From Streptomyces tirandamycinicus (lineage in GTDB: Bacteria > Actinomycetota > Actinomycetes > Streptomycetales > Streptomycetaceae): DNA of 64,000 nucleotides. Position numbers and translations under genes: made by a program. Below the pieces are notes generated by a model. The model saw only the letters and a program-made list of their open reading frames with translations, was not told the DNA's origin and ran no database searches. Below are positions 1 to 8,174 of the stretch, piece by piece (position 1 is the stretch's first letter; each line of letters opens with the position of its first letter). The DNA is taken from contig NZ_CP029188.1 of assembly GCF_003097515.1 (NCBI RefSeq), positions 2,362,001 through 2,426,000 of the forward strand, in the 5' to 3' direction.

Positions 1-1
1 G

Positions 2-1750
2 CTGGTGTTCCGCCGCCTGATACCCCGCCACGCCGCCGCCGAGGGCGACCGCGAGCCGCCGCGGATGCGGGACGTCGGGCGGTTTCTCGCCGGGGACTCG
101 GTCGGCGCCCTCTTCTCCCTGGCGATGATCAACCTGCTGCCGGTGATGGTCGCCGTCCGCTTCGACGCCGCCCACAACGGCTTCTTCTACATCGCCTACA
201 CCGTCGGCGGCACGATGGAGTTCATGGCCATCAACATGGCCTCCTCGCTCACCGCGCACGCCTCGCACAGCCCCGGCAGCCTCGCCGACGGGGTGCGCGG
301 TGCGCTGCGCCGGATGGCGCTGCTGCTGGTGCCGGTCGTCGCCGTCCTCGTCGTCTTCGCGCCGGTGATCCTCGCGCCGTTCGGCGCCGACTACGCGGAG
401 CACGGCACGACCGTGCTGAGGCTGCTGGCCGCTGCCGCGCTGCCCCGGGTCGTCGTGGAGCTGTACATCGGGGTCCTGCGCGTGCAGGGCCGCACGGGCG
501 TCCTCGCCGCCCTCCAGGGCGCGATGTGCGCGATGGTGCTGGGCAGCGCCGCGGTCCTGATGGGCCCGGCCGGGATCTCGGGCGCGGGCCTGGCGATGCT
601 GCTGTCCATGGCGCTGATGGCGCTGGTCTCCGCGCCGGGCCTCCGGGCGGCCCTAGCCGGGCGGGAGCCCCGGCCGGCGTGCGGGACACGGCTGTTCGCG
701 CGGCGGCGGCGCGCCGCGGCCGACGGCTTCGGCACGACCTGGGCGCGACGGGCCGCGGCGGGGCGGGCGTCCGAGGGGCCGGCGTCCGAAGGGCGGGAGT
801 CCGAGGGGCCATTGTCCGAGGGGCCGTTGTCCGCAGGGCGGGCCTCCGACGCGGCAGGGGAGGCCGGGGACCGGGCGCGGGAGGCCGTCCTTCTGCGGGA
901 GCTGAGGGAGGCGGGGGAGACGAGGGAGGCGGGGGAGACGAGGGAGGCGGGGGAGGCGGGGGAGCTGACGGAGGCGGGGGACCCGGCGCCCGGCACACCG
1001 GTGCATCAGGCGGGGGCCCCGGCGCCCCGCACACCGGTGCATCAGGCGTGGACCCCGGCGCCCCGCACACCCGCGCACGGACCACGGGAGGGGCTCCCGG
1101 CCGCCGGGCGCGGCGGGGAGTACGGCGCCGTCGCCTGGCTGTGGCTGCTGCTGGGGATCGCGGCCGGCCTGTTCTGGTTCCCGCTGGCGCGGGCGGGGGA
1201 CGTTCCGCCCGGGCCGCTGACGGGCCCCGAGTTGCTGCACGCGCTGCCGCCGCCGACGGTGGCTGCCGGGGTGCTGCTGGTGGTCGTGTACAGCGGTGCC
1301 GTGGCGCTGAGCCGGCTGCGGCCTGTCCTGCTCACGGCCGCTCTGCTCACCACCACCGCCGCGCTGCACACCGCGCCCGCGCTGCTGGGCGTGCGGCCTC
1401 CGCCCGTCTCCGGGCCGGGTCACGAGGCGCTGGCGGGCCTGCTGACCGGGCCGGTGGGGATCGCCGGCCCGGCGGAGCTGCGCGCGGTCCTGCCACCCCT
1501 GCTGCAGCTGCTGTGCCTGGGGCTGGCCGCCACCGCCCTGCGGGCCCTGGGTGCGCCCGGCCGGACCACCGCGGCGGCGGTGTGGGTCCTGGCGGTGGCG
1601 GGCTGGGCGGCCCAGGGCGCCTTCGCCGCCGCGGCGCTGCCGGTGTCGGCCGGTTTCCTGACGGCGGCGGTGGCGGCGCTCGTCCACCGCCGTACGGGCC
1701 GGCGCGACGGGCGGCGGAAGTCCCTCAGCGGCTCGGGACCGGCTGCCTGA
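2..1750 (+). CDS. Polysaccharide flippase-like membrane protein (5' truncated by window edge)
   Basis: The frame is already open at the left edge, so the gene starts upstream. The first ~230 residues carry six or so hydrophobic segments in the style of MOP/Wzx lipid-linked polysaccharide flippases. A ~130-residue low-complexity linker follows, built of repeats such as SEGP/SEGR, EAGETR and PAPRTPVHQA. A second membrane block fills residues ~370-560. It would move glycan intermediates across the membrane, in keeping with the neighbouring deacetylase and glycosyltransferase. The 3' end overlaps the convergent GH26-like gene by 26 bp. The family assignment rests on hydrophobic pattern and context; the exact substrate is unknown. 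Confidence 0.7.
   Translation: MVFRRLIPRHAAAEGDREPPRMRDVGRFLAGDSVGALFSLAMINLLPVMVAVRFDAAHNGFFYIAYTVGGTMEFMAINMASSLTAHASHSPGSLADGVRGALRRMALLLVPVVAVLVVFAPVILAPFGADYAEHGTTVLRLLAAAALPRVVVELYIGVLRVQGRTGVLAALQGAMCAMVLGSAAVLMGPAGISGAGLAMLLSMALMALVSAPGLRAALAGREPRPACGTRLFARRRRAAADGFGTTWARRAAAGRASEGPASEGRESEGPLSEGPLSAGRASDAAGEAGDRAREAVLLRELREAGETREAGETREAGEAGELTEAGDPAPGTPVHQAGAPAPRTPVHQAWTPAPRTPAHGPREGLPAAGRGGEYGAVAWLWLLLGIAAGLFWFPLARAGDVPPGPLTGPELLHALPPPTVAAGVLLVVVYSGAVALSRLRPVLLTAALLTTTAALHTAPALLGVRPPPVSGPGHEALAGLLTGPVGIAGPAELRAVLPPLLQLLCLGLAATALRALGAPGRTTAAAVWVLAVAGWAAQGAFAAAALPVSAGFLTAAVAALVHRRTGRRDGRRKSLSGSGPAA
982..1080 (+). repeat. In-frame 36-bp tandem repeat in the flippase linker
   Basis: Two 36-bp copies (982-1017, 1018-1053) and a partial third lie in frame and encode PAPxTPVHQA-type units. 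Shorter 15-bp purine-rich units at about 756-960 encode the SEGP and EAGETR repeats. The length is a multiple of three, so copy-number change would keep the protein in frame. Confidence 0.85.
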
Positions 1751-2882
1751 ACCAGCCGTCCCGGCCGGCGAGCCGGTAGCCCTCCAGCCCCGGCCCGTCG
1801 TCGACCGTCAGATCGCAGCCCTCGCCCGGTACCGCGCGGTTCCAGTGCACCATCGCCTTCACCCGGGGCATGGTCCGGGCGACCTCCGGGATGGCCGCGT
1901 ACCACTCGCGCTGCCGGTCGGGGTCGGCCGGATCGGGGACGGTGGCGAACTCGGCGAGCATCAGGGGCTTCTCGTCGGAGATGTTCGCGAGCAGCCAGTC
2001 GTGACCGGGCCGCTGACTGCGCTCGAAGTCCTTCCAGTCCGTGGTCCGGTGGCAGGTGAAGTAGTTGTACTGGTCCATGGCGAGCCAGTCGACGTAGTCG
2101 TCACCGGGGTACAGCCGCTTCATCAGGTCGGCGCTGCCGAGGTAGCCGGAGACCGTCCACACCCACACCACGTTCCGCGCACCGAGCTTCTCGAAGCGGT
2201 CCCGCAGGTGCCGGTAGGCGGCCACGTACTCCTCGGGAGTCCCGGCGCCCTCCCCGATCCGGGCGTCGACCTCCTGGTCGAAGGAGAGGAAGACCCGTTT
2301 GCCGTACGCCTTGATGCGGCGGATCTGCGGGTCGATGATCTCCGTGTCGTACCGGCCCGACGCGATGTTCCTCCAGCCGAGCTGGGTCTCGGTCCAGTTG
2401 GCGTGGTGCGGTTCCTTCCACACCGTGGACTCCCAGGCGAGCATCAGCAGGCGGTCGCGGCCCAGTTCCTGTTCGTCGGGGGTGAGCAACTGCCCGTCGA
2501 GCTCGTTCCCCGACATGTCGTGGTACGTGTACACGAGGTCGAGCCGCCGTCCGATCTTCTTCTCGAACGCGTACACCGGTGCGGTGAGCGAGCCGTTCCC
2601 GTCGTAGGGGATGTAGGCGCCCCACCAGGCGCCGCAGCGAGGAGCGAGTACGGCGTCGGGGGCGCAGGGTCCGCCCGGGGGCTCGCCGGAGACGGCGTTC
2701 CCCGGAAGGTCCTCCGATGGGCTCCCCGGTGGGCTTCCCGGTGGGCTTCCCGGGCGGTTCCCGTCCACGGCGCCGTCGTCGGCGGTGGCCCAGATCCCGA
2801 GGCCGGCGAGGAGCGCGGCGACCGCGGCGAGGACCACCGCCGCGGCCAGGCGCCGCCGGGGTCCCGAACGAGGTCCGCTCAT
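1725..2882 (-). CDS. GH26-like secreted glycoside hydrolase
   Basis: 385 residues. Residues ~9-34 form a basic-then-hydrophobic signal or anchor, followed by a Gly/Pro/Ser linker (repeats of GSPP, ~44-56), so the enzyme should act outside the cell. The catalytic domain (~82-385) resembles GH26 beta-mannanase-like proteins. Glu204 in FLSFDQEVDA fits the acid/base position and Glu311 in LMLAEFATV fits the nucleophile, which in the family sits in a xEF motif. It is last of a three-gene run (3482-5416, 2879-3475, this gene) with a 4-bp overlap upstream, suggesting co-translation. It probably trims or releases the exopolysaccharide; the substrate is inferred, not shown. Confidence 0.78.
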   Translation of the reverse strand: MSGPRSGPRRRLAAAVVLAAVAALLAGLGIWATADDGAVDGNRPGSPPGSPPGSPSEDLPGNAVSGEPPGGPCAPDAVLAPRCGAWWGAYIPYDGNGSLTAPVYAFEKKIGRRLDLVYTYHDMSGNELDGQLLTPDEQELGRDRLLMLAWESTVWKEPHHANWTETQLGWRNIASGRYDTEIIDPQIRRIKAYGKRVFLSFDQEVDARIGEGAGTPEEYVAAYRHLRDRFEKLGARNVVWVWTVSGYLGSADLMKRLYPGDDYVDWLAMDQYNYFTCHRTTDWKDFERSQRPGHDWLLANISDEKPLMLAEFATVPDPADPDRQREWYAAIPEVARTMPRVKAMVHWNRAVPGEGCDLTVDDGPGLEGYRLAGRDGWFRQPVPSR

Positions 2883-3475
2883 CGGCCACCACTCCCCGCC
2901 GGGCCTTCGGGCGCGGCCCCGGGGGCGGACACACCGTCGGCCCCGGGGGCGGACGCACCCTCGGGCCCAGGGGCGGACGCACCCTCGGGCCCAGGGACGG
3001 ACACACCGTCGCCCGCGGTCGCGGGCCCGGCCGCAGGCCCGGTCGCAGGCCCGGTCGCAGGCCCGGCCGCGGGTGCCGTACCCGGAGCGAACTCATGCGC
3101 GGCCCGCCCGGCCGCCCCGCGCGTGGCCGCGGGGAGCGGAAGTCCCGGCAGTGCGGCGACGACCGTCGCGAAGGCCGCGAGGGGCAGCAGGAACGCGGTC
3201 ACCGTGAATCCCCCGACCAGGAACAGCGAGGTGGCGGTGAGCACGCCGATCGACAGGCTGATCGGCGCCGCCAGCGCGAACGCCTCCAGACGGGCGGCGG
3301 ACCGCAGACCGGCCGGCTGCGGGTGCAGCAGGGCGAGACCCGGGCCGAAGCCGACGAACAGGAGCACGGGTACCCATCGCAGCGGCGAGCCGCCCGGCAG
3401 CAGGGTGGCGGCGAGCGCCGCCCAGCCGGACAGCGCCACGGCCGCTCTGAGCGGGATCGGGGTCTCTTTCGGCAT
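2879..3475 (-). CDS. Small membrane protein with Ala/Gly/Pro-rich tail
   Basis: 198 residues, not assigned to a named family. Three to four hydrophobic segments occupy residues ~8-110, then a tail of PATG and EGASAPGP repeats runs to the end. It lies 6 bp downstream of the large membrane protein gene and overlaps the GH26-like gene by 4 bp, so it belongs to the same operon. The tail probably lies outside the membrane core. A role in anchoring or exporting the polysaccharide machinery is inferred from position only. Confidence 0.65.
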   Translation of the reverse strand: MPKETPIPLRAAVALSGWAALAATLLPGGSPLRWVPVLLFVGFGPGLALLHPQPAGLRSAARLEAFALAAPISLSIGVLTATSLFLVGGFTVTAFLLPLAAFATVVAALPGLPLPAATRGAAGRAAHEFAPGTAPAAGPATGPATGPAAGPATAGDGVSVPGPEGASAPGPEGASAPGADGVSAPGAAPEGPAGSGGR

Positions 3476-3481
3476 CGGGAC

Positions 3482-5416
3482 TCACCTCGCTGGTGATCGG
3501 TGTTCGAGTACGACGCCGTAAGGGTGTTCCTCGACGACGGTGAAGAGCGGGGACGCCGCGAGCCTGTCGCGCAGCTTCGCGAAGCCGCCGGGAGGCAGCA
3601 GCCCCTCGCCCGCGGTGTAGACGTCCTGGGTGCGGGTGAGGATGACGTACGCCCGCGTCCCGGGCGGGATGCCGTCGGCCAGATAGCGGGCCGGGTCGGC
3701 GAGCATCCGTTCGTTCTCCGGGAGTTCCTGCTCGGCGAAGAACCAGTGCTCCAGCCGGTCGTAGCGGTGCAGCGCCTTCGGGAACGACCCGGTGGCGGCG
3801 AGGACCAGGCTTCCCTCGGGGGCCCGGTCGATCGACCTGGTGACCAGGGCCGTCTCCGCCGGCGGGGTGTAGTGCATCCTCTCCTTGCCGTAGTACGACG
3901 GGAGGAACCCGGCGGCGAGCGCGACCAGCGACAGGGGCAGCGCCACGGCGGCGGCGCGGCGGCGCACGGTCCTGGCGCGCGGTGAGCCGGCCCGTCCGCC
4001 GCGAGCGGCGCGGGCGGCCGGGACGAGTGCGGCGGCGGCGAAGAACGCGGCTCCGGGCAGGCCGAACAGGTAGACCCGGAAGAGCATTTCGCCGCCGTAG
4101 TCGTTGACGGCGAACAGCGGCAGCGGCGCCGCCGACACCAGCAGCAGCGGCAGGGCGCTGCGCACCAGCCTGCGCCGGGTGAGCACGGCGAAGGCGGCGG
4201 GCACGGCGATCGCGAGCACCATCAGCACATTGGCCAGGCCCGCGAGTTCGGGCCCGGGGCCGGTCAACCGGCCGGCGTATCCGGCGCGGGAGTTGCGGGT
4301 CAGCTCGCCGAGGGACTCGCGCAGGGTGCCGAGGGTCTCCATGAACAGCGGCCGCCCCATGGTCAGGTCCCAGGCCAGCATCACGGCGCAGGCGACCGCG
4401 AGGAGCCCGAAGTTGCGGTAGCGGCGGGTCAGCAGCAGGGCGGACAGCGACACGCACAGCATCACCGGGGTGAGCTGGTGCGAGGCGTTGATCGCCACGA
4501 GCAGGGGCACGAGGACCAGCACGCAGACGGCGCGCTGGCGGCGGCTGGTCGGCGGCGGCACGGCGGCCGCGGCCGGGTCGAGGAACGTGCGGTCCCGCAG
4601 CCTCCCGGCCGACCCCGGCAGCACGAAGTGGCGCAGCACCACCGCGAGTACGGTCAGATGCAGCAGGTAGGCGAAGCCCTGTGGGGCGAGGTAGTCCTGG
4701 CCGACCCAGTTGGCGAGCTGGTAGATCCAGACACCGGTCCACACCAGCCGCCAGTCCTCGGTGAAGGTCCGGTAGAGCAGGACGAGCACGGGCATCAGCA
4801 GCAGCCCGAGCACCACCGGTGCCCAGTTGAGGTACGCGGCCGCACTGTCCACGCCGAAGGAGCGCACCAGGGCGGCGTTGAGGCCGAAGAAGCCGGGCCA
4901 CTGCTCGTAGGCCGCCATGTTCCCGGACAGCGGTGCGTGGGGCCGCAGTTCACCGTTGGCCAGCAGGGTGTCGATGACGGCGTCGTGCTTGGAGGCCCAC
5001 GGATAGCGCACCGAGTCGTACAGCAGCGCGGGCGGGGCCTTCAGCGCCAGCAGCATCCCCACGCAGTACGCGGCCGGCCACCAGGGGGCGGTTCCCGCGC
5101 GCCGCAGCGCGAGCAGGAAGCCGGCGGTGAGCACCAGGAGCGCGGCGAAGAACGCGACCGGAAGCCGGTCGAGGAGCCCGTACTCCCCCATCGTCCGGAA
5201 GCCGATGCGCGGCAGCGCGTACCCCCACAGGCCGAGACCGAGGAGCAGGGGGAGCCAGGCGAGGCCGGGCAGGCGCGGCCGTCTCCGCGGCCGGGGGCCG
5301 GTGCCCGAAGGCGGGCGGGCGCCGGTGCCCGCGGGCGGGCGGTGGCCCTCGGCCCGCGGCGCCGCCGGCAGCACGCTGCTCCCGGTGACCGGTGTGGGCA
5401 CGCGTTGCTGCTGCAC
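3482..5416 (-). CDS. Large polytopic membrane protein, glycosyltransferase-like (GT-C style)
   Basis: 644 residues with a Pro/Gly/Arg-rich cytoplasmic N-terminus (~1-52), then about a dozen hydrophobic segments and a soluble C-terminal ~110 residues. This layout matches GT-C or O-antigen-polymerase-type membrane enzymes. The extracytoplasmic loop has the acidic-rich pattern expected of GT-C, but no decisive motif was recognised. The GTG start at 5416 is preceded by GGGGGAG at good spacing, and a clear -10 lies about 60 bp upstream. It is the first gene of the three-gene operon that ends with the GH26-like enzyme. Confidence 0.7.
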   Translation of the reverse strand: MQQQRVPTPVTGSSVLPAAPRAEGHRPPAGTGARPPSGTGPRPRRRPRLPGLAWLPLLLGLGLWGYALPRIGFRTMGEYGLLDRLPVAFFAALLVLTAGFLLALRRAGTAPWWPAAYCVGMLLALKAPPALLYDSVRYPWASKHDAVIDTLLANGELRPHAPLSGNMAAYEQWPGFFGLNAALVRSFGVDSAAAYLNWAPVVLGLLLMPVLVLLYRTFTEDWRLVWTGVWIYQLANWVGQDYLAPQGFAYLLHLTVLAVVLRHFVLPGSAGRLRDRTFLDPAAAAVPPPTSRRQRAVCVLVLVPLLVAINASHQLTPVMLCVSLSALLLTRRYRNFGLLAVACAVMLAWDLTMGRPLFMETLGTLRESLGELTRNSRAGYAGRLTGPGPELAGLANVLMVLAIAVPAAFAVLTRRRLVRSALPLLLVSAAPLPLFAVNDYGGEMLFRVYLFGLPGAAFFAAAALVPAARAARGGRAGSPRARTVRRRAAAVALPLSLVALAAGFLPSYYGKERMHYTPPAETALVTRSIDRAPEGSLVLAATGSFPKALHRYDRLEHWFFAEQELPENERMLADPARYLADGIPPGTRAYVILTRTQDVYTAGEGLLPPGGFAKLRDRLAASPLFTVVEEHPYGVVLEHRSPAR

Positions 5417-5474
5417 CGTGCGACTCCCCCCACGGATGTGGACGCTGCTGTCAGACCGCTGTCCCTTTCAGCGA

Positions 5475-5496
5475 AGTATAGGAACCTGGTTAGGTT
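5475..5496 (-). promoter_or_regulatory. Promoter with palindrome for the membrane protein/GH26 operon
   Basis: On the minus strand TATACT (5480-5475) is a good -10, 58 bp ahead of the GTG at 5416. Immediately upstream lies the palindrome AACCT-N4-AGGTT (5483-5496), occupying the spacer and reaching towards where a -35 would be. This AT-rich patch stands out in the surrounding GC-rich DNA. The position suits a repressor site; the regulator is unknown. Confidence 0.5.
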
Positions 5497-5524
5497 TTGG
5501 GCGGCTCTCGACCATCTTCGCCCG

Positions 5525-6631
5525 TCAGCCCGCGAACCGCGGGCCCCGCACGGCCGCCTGCGCCCTCCGGTAGAGCCGCCAGCCCACGGTCGGCAGCGAG
5601 TCCGGGTACGGGGCGACCCGTGCGCCCGTGCCGTCCATCCACGCCCGCACGTCGGCGGCGGTGTGGCCGCGGCGCAGGATGAGCCGGGCGATCCGGTATG
5701 CCTCGTCGGTCTCCGAGCTGAGCGCGTGGCGTACGGCGACGGCGGACTCGTACCCGGCGGCCCGGGCGGCCCGGCGCACGGCGCGGCTGTTGTAGCCGTG
5801 CGGGTAGGCGAGATGGCGCACCTGGTGGCCGAGGGCGTCCTCCAGTACGGCCTTGGAGTGGCGCAGTTCGTACCGCAGCCGCCGGGCGCCGAGCGTGTCG
5901 AGCTGGGCGTGGGTGACGGTGTGGCCGCCGACCTCCATGCCGTACTGCTCCAGCAGCGGCGCCTGGGCGAGCGTCATCATCGGCGCGGGCGGCAGCAGAC
6001 TGCGGAGACCGGGCGTGATGGCCCCGGTGGTCAGATACGCGGTGGCGGGGAGACCGCGGGCGGCGAGCGCCTCGGCGGTGGGGCCGGGCAGATCGGCGAA
6101 GCCGTCGTCGAAGGTGAGGACGACGGGCCGGGGCGGCAGGGGTGCGCCCCGGCCCGCGAGGTGGTCGGCGAGGGCGCCGATCCTGATGGGCGTACGGCCG
6201 CTGGCGACGACGGCGTCGAGCTGGGCGGCGAACTCTGCGGGGCCGACGGTGAACTCGGCGATCCAGGCCGGTGGGTCGTCCATGACGGCGTGGTAGAGCA
6301 GCACGGGAATTCGGGTCTCCGGCAGGCCCGGGGGTTCCGGGAGGCTGCGGGGTTCCCGGAGGCCGCGGGATTGCCGGAGGCCACGGGATTGCCGAAGGGG
6401 CCGGGGTTGCCGAAGGGCCCGGCGTTCCGCGGGCGGGTGGGGCTCATAGGGGGCGCGGGACTCATGCGACGTACGGGACTCGGGTGGGGTACGGGACTCG
6501 GGTGGGGTACGGGACTCGGGTGGGGTACGGGACTCGGGTGGGGTACGGGACTCGGGTGGGGCGCAAGGCCTCTGCGGAACACGGGACTCCTGCGGTGCTC
6601 GGGACTCCTGCGGGGATCGTGGTGCCGTCAT
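5525..6631 (-). CDS. Polysaccharide deacetylase (NodB homology domain)
   Basis: 368 residues. The NodB domain (~108-330) shows the metal and catalytic motifs: LTFDDGF (paired Asp), GGHTVTHAQL (two His), and AYPHGYNS. Such enzymes remove N-acetyl groups from GlcNAc-type glycans, here probably the exopolysaccharide made by this locus or the cell wall. The first ~100 residues are an unusual basic/Pro-rich region with five copies of PPESRT, produced by a DNA tandem array. No signal peptide is evident, so export is unclear. It overlaps the upstream glycosyltransferase gene by 4 bp (ATGA), indicating coupled translation. Confidence 0.85.
   Translation of the reverse strand: MTAPRSPQESRAPQESRVPQRPCAPPESRTPPESRTPPESRTPPESRTPPESRTSHESRAPYEPHPPAERRALRQPRPLRQSRGLRQSRGLREPRSLPEPPGLPETRIPVLLYHAVMDDPPAWIAEFTVGPAEFAAQLDAVVASGRTPIRIGALADHLAGRGAPLPPRPVVLTFDDGFADLPGPTAEALAARGLPATAYLTTGAITPGLRSLLPPAPMMTLAQAPLLEQYGMEVGGHTVTHAQLDTLGARRLRYELRHSKAVLEDALGHQVRHLAYPHGYNSRAVRRAARAAGYESAVAVRHALSSETDEAYRIARLILRRGHTAADVRAWMDGTGARVAPYPDSLPTVGWRLYRRAQAAVRGPRFAG
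6471..6560. repeat. 18-bp tandem repeat, five copies, inside the deacetylase gene
   Basis: Five contiguous units of gtacgggactcgggtggg run from 6471 to 6560 and encode PPESRT repeats on the minus strand. Degenerate flanking copies continue for some distance. The period is a multiple of three. Confidence 0.9.
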
Positions 6632-7707
6632 CTCTCCTCCCAGGGAAGCGGCAGACGGCGGACCCGGTGGCGGGCCCGGACATAGCCGAGGGGCCCGGCG
6701 AGCATCCCGCGCCGCTCCAGCCGGGAGAGGCTGCGCGGCCAGGGGTGGCCGCCGGCTCCGTGTTCCCCTGGCACGCCCTGGACCGCGCCCCGGCCCTCGC
6801 CCTGCACCGCGCCCTGCACCGCGTCCCGGTGCGCGGTCATCGAGCGGGCGTGGGCCAGACCGCGCGGCAGCCGGGCGAGCAGGGCCGGCAGCAGGCCCGG
6901 TCGGCGGGCGACGAGCGCGGTGAGGTACGCGGTGAGGCCGGCGCCGTAGCCGAACGCCTGGCTCCGCAGGTCATGCTCGGTCTCCCGGTGGTGGTGCCAG
7001 ACGAGCGCGTCGGGCGTGTACCGCAGCCGGTGGCCGTCGGTGAGGATCCGTACGAACGCGTAGAGGTCGTCACCTCCGCGGGCCGCGGTGCCGGTGCCGG
7101 TCGCCGGGTCGAACCCGCCGGCCGCCCTGAGCGCCCCGGCGCGGAACGCCATGTTGGCGCCGGAGCCGAAACGGCCCGCGGTGAACGGGAACAGCGGCTC
7201 GTCGGCGGGCGGCCGCGCCGGGTCGTAGGTGCGGGGGGCGAAGCCCTTGGCGAAGCCGCCGTGGCTCTCCAGCAGGACCTGGGCGGGTGTGCCGAGCCGC
7301 GCGGGGAGGATCAGCCCGGTGACACAGCCGATGCGGGGGTCCTCGGCGAACGGCGCCGTCAGCGCGGTCAGCCAGTGCGGATCGGCGACGACGTCGTCGT
7401 CGGTGAAGGCGAGCACGGCGCCTTCGGCGGCGGCGACACCACGGTTGTGGGCGACGGCGAGACCGGGCACGGGCTCGTGCACATACCGCACCCGCTCGCC
7501 GTACTTCCGCTCGACCAGCTCCCGGGTGGCCCCGGTCAGCGGCGCGTTGTCGACGACGACGACCTCGAAGTCCGGGTGGTCCTGGGCGAGCAGCGAGTCC
7601 AGGGCGCGGCCGAGCGGGCCGGGGCGCTCGCGGGTCGCGACGACGACGCTGACGCCGGGCGCTCCGGGTCCCCCTGCGTACCCTTCGGGAGCCGCCGGGC
7701 CGGCCAC
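6628..7707 (-). CDS. Family 2 glycosyltransferase
   Basis: 359 residues from the GTG at 7707. A GT-A domain starts at once (VSVVVATRERP, ~19-29), with AFTDDDVVADP as the DXD metal/nucleotide-sugar site, GSGANMAFR, and GGDDLYAFVRI matching the ED acceptor motif. The C-terminal ~90 residues are basic. It transfers a sugar from a nucleotide donor to a growing glycan in the cytoplasm. The open frame extends upstream to 7962, but that part is antisense to a pyruvate carboxylase fragment and is not conserved-looking. The start therefore sits at a rearrangement junction and its promoter may be foreign. It is translationally coupled to the deacetylase gene. Confidence 0.85.
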   Translation of the reverse strand: MAGPAAPEGYAGGPGAPGVSVVVATRERPGPLGRALDSLLAQDHPDFEVVVVDNAPLTGATRELVERKYGERVRYVHEPVPGLAVAHNRGVAAAEGAVLAFTDDDVVADPHWLTALTAPFAEDPRIGCVTGLILPARLGTPAQVLLESHGGFAKGFAPRTYDPARPPADEPLFPFTAGRFGSGANMAFRAGALRAAGGFDPATGTGTAARGGDDLYAFVRILTDGHRLRYTPDALVWHHHRETEHDLRSQAFGYGAGLTAYLTALVARRPGLLPALLARLPRGLAHARSMTAHRDAVQGAVQGEGRGAVQGVPGEHGAGGHPWPRSLSRLERRGMLAGPLGYVRARHRVRRLPLPWEER

Positions 7708-7710
7708 CGA

Positions 7711-8001
7711 GCCGCCTACTGGGAGGGCGTGCGCCGGATCTACGCGCCGTTCGAGGCCGGACTGGCCTCGCCGACCGGGCGCGTCTACCACCACGAGATC
7801 CCGGGCGGGCAGCTGTCCAATCTGCGCACCCAGGCGGTCGCGCTCGGTCTGGGCGACCGCTTCGAGGACATCGAGGCGATGTACGCCGCCGCGGACCGGA
7901 TCCTCGGCCGGCTGGTGAAGGTCACCCCGTCCTCGAAGGTGGTCGGCGACCTCGCCCTGCACCTGGTCGGTGCCGGGGTGTCACCGCGGGAGAAGCGATG
8001 A
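7711..8001 (+). pseudogene. pyc: Pyruvate carboxylase, 3' fragment
   Basis: The plus-strand frame reads YWEGVRRIYAPFEAGL, then HHEIPGGQLSNLRTQA, then LVKVTPSSKVVGDLA. These are hallmark stretches of the carboxyltransferase domain of pyruvate carboxylase, whose full length is about 1,120 residues. Only about 96 residues remain before the TGA at 7999-8001. The N-terminal biotin carboxylase part, most of the carboxyltransferase domain and the biotinyl tail are absent. The fragment begins within a few bases of the start codon of the opposing glycosyltransferase gene, so it marks a deletion or insertion breakpoint. Confidence 0.85.
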
Positions 8002-8172
8002 CCGCCACCGCCACACCCCCGCGGACCATCCCGCCACGCGTCCGCCTGGAAGCGGGCCGGCCGCCCGGTGCCCGTCCCCGGCGGCCCCGGCACCCCGGTC
8101 CCGGCCGGGCGACCGGGGCGGGCCCAGGCCGTCGCGCGGGGCCCTGCTCCGCGTATCCATGACGTCGCTCAT
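7981..8172 (-). other. Short unassigned frame directly after ureC
   Basis: An ATG at 8172 follows the ureC stop by two bases (TGAccATG) and opens a 63-residue Arg/Gly-rich frame ending at 7981. The spacing looks like translational coupling to a next urease-operon gene, but the product resembles no urease accessory protein I can recognise. It may be the leftover 5' end of a deleted gene. A 54-residue plus-strand frame (7998-8163) overlaps it, starting within the stop of the pyc fragment, and could equally be a remnant. Confidence 0.25.
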
Positions 8173-8174
8173 GG

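Noticed and set aside
4478..6685. Long plus-strand open frame opposite the deacetylase and membrane protein genes
   Set aside because: Low-complexity product mirrored from real genes on the other strand, which carry clear catalytic motifs.
7708..7962. Upstream extension of the glycosyltransferase gene to 7962
   Set aside because: That part is the complement of the pyruvate carboxylase fragment and lacks glycosyltransferase features; GTG 7707 is a better start.
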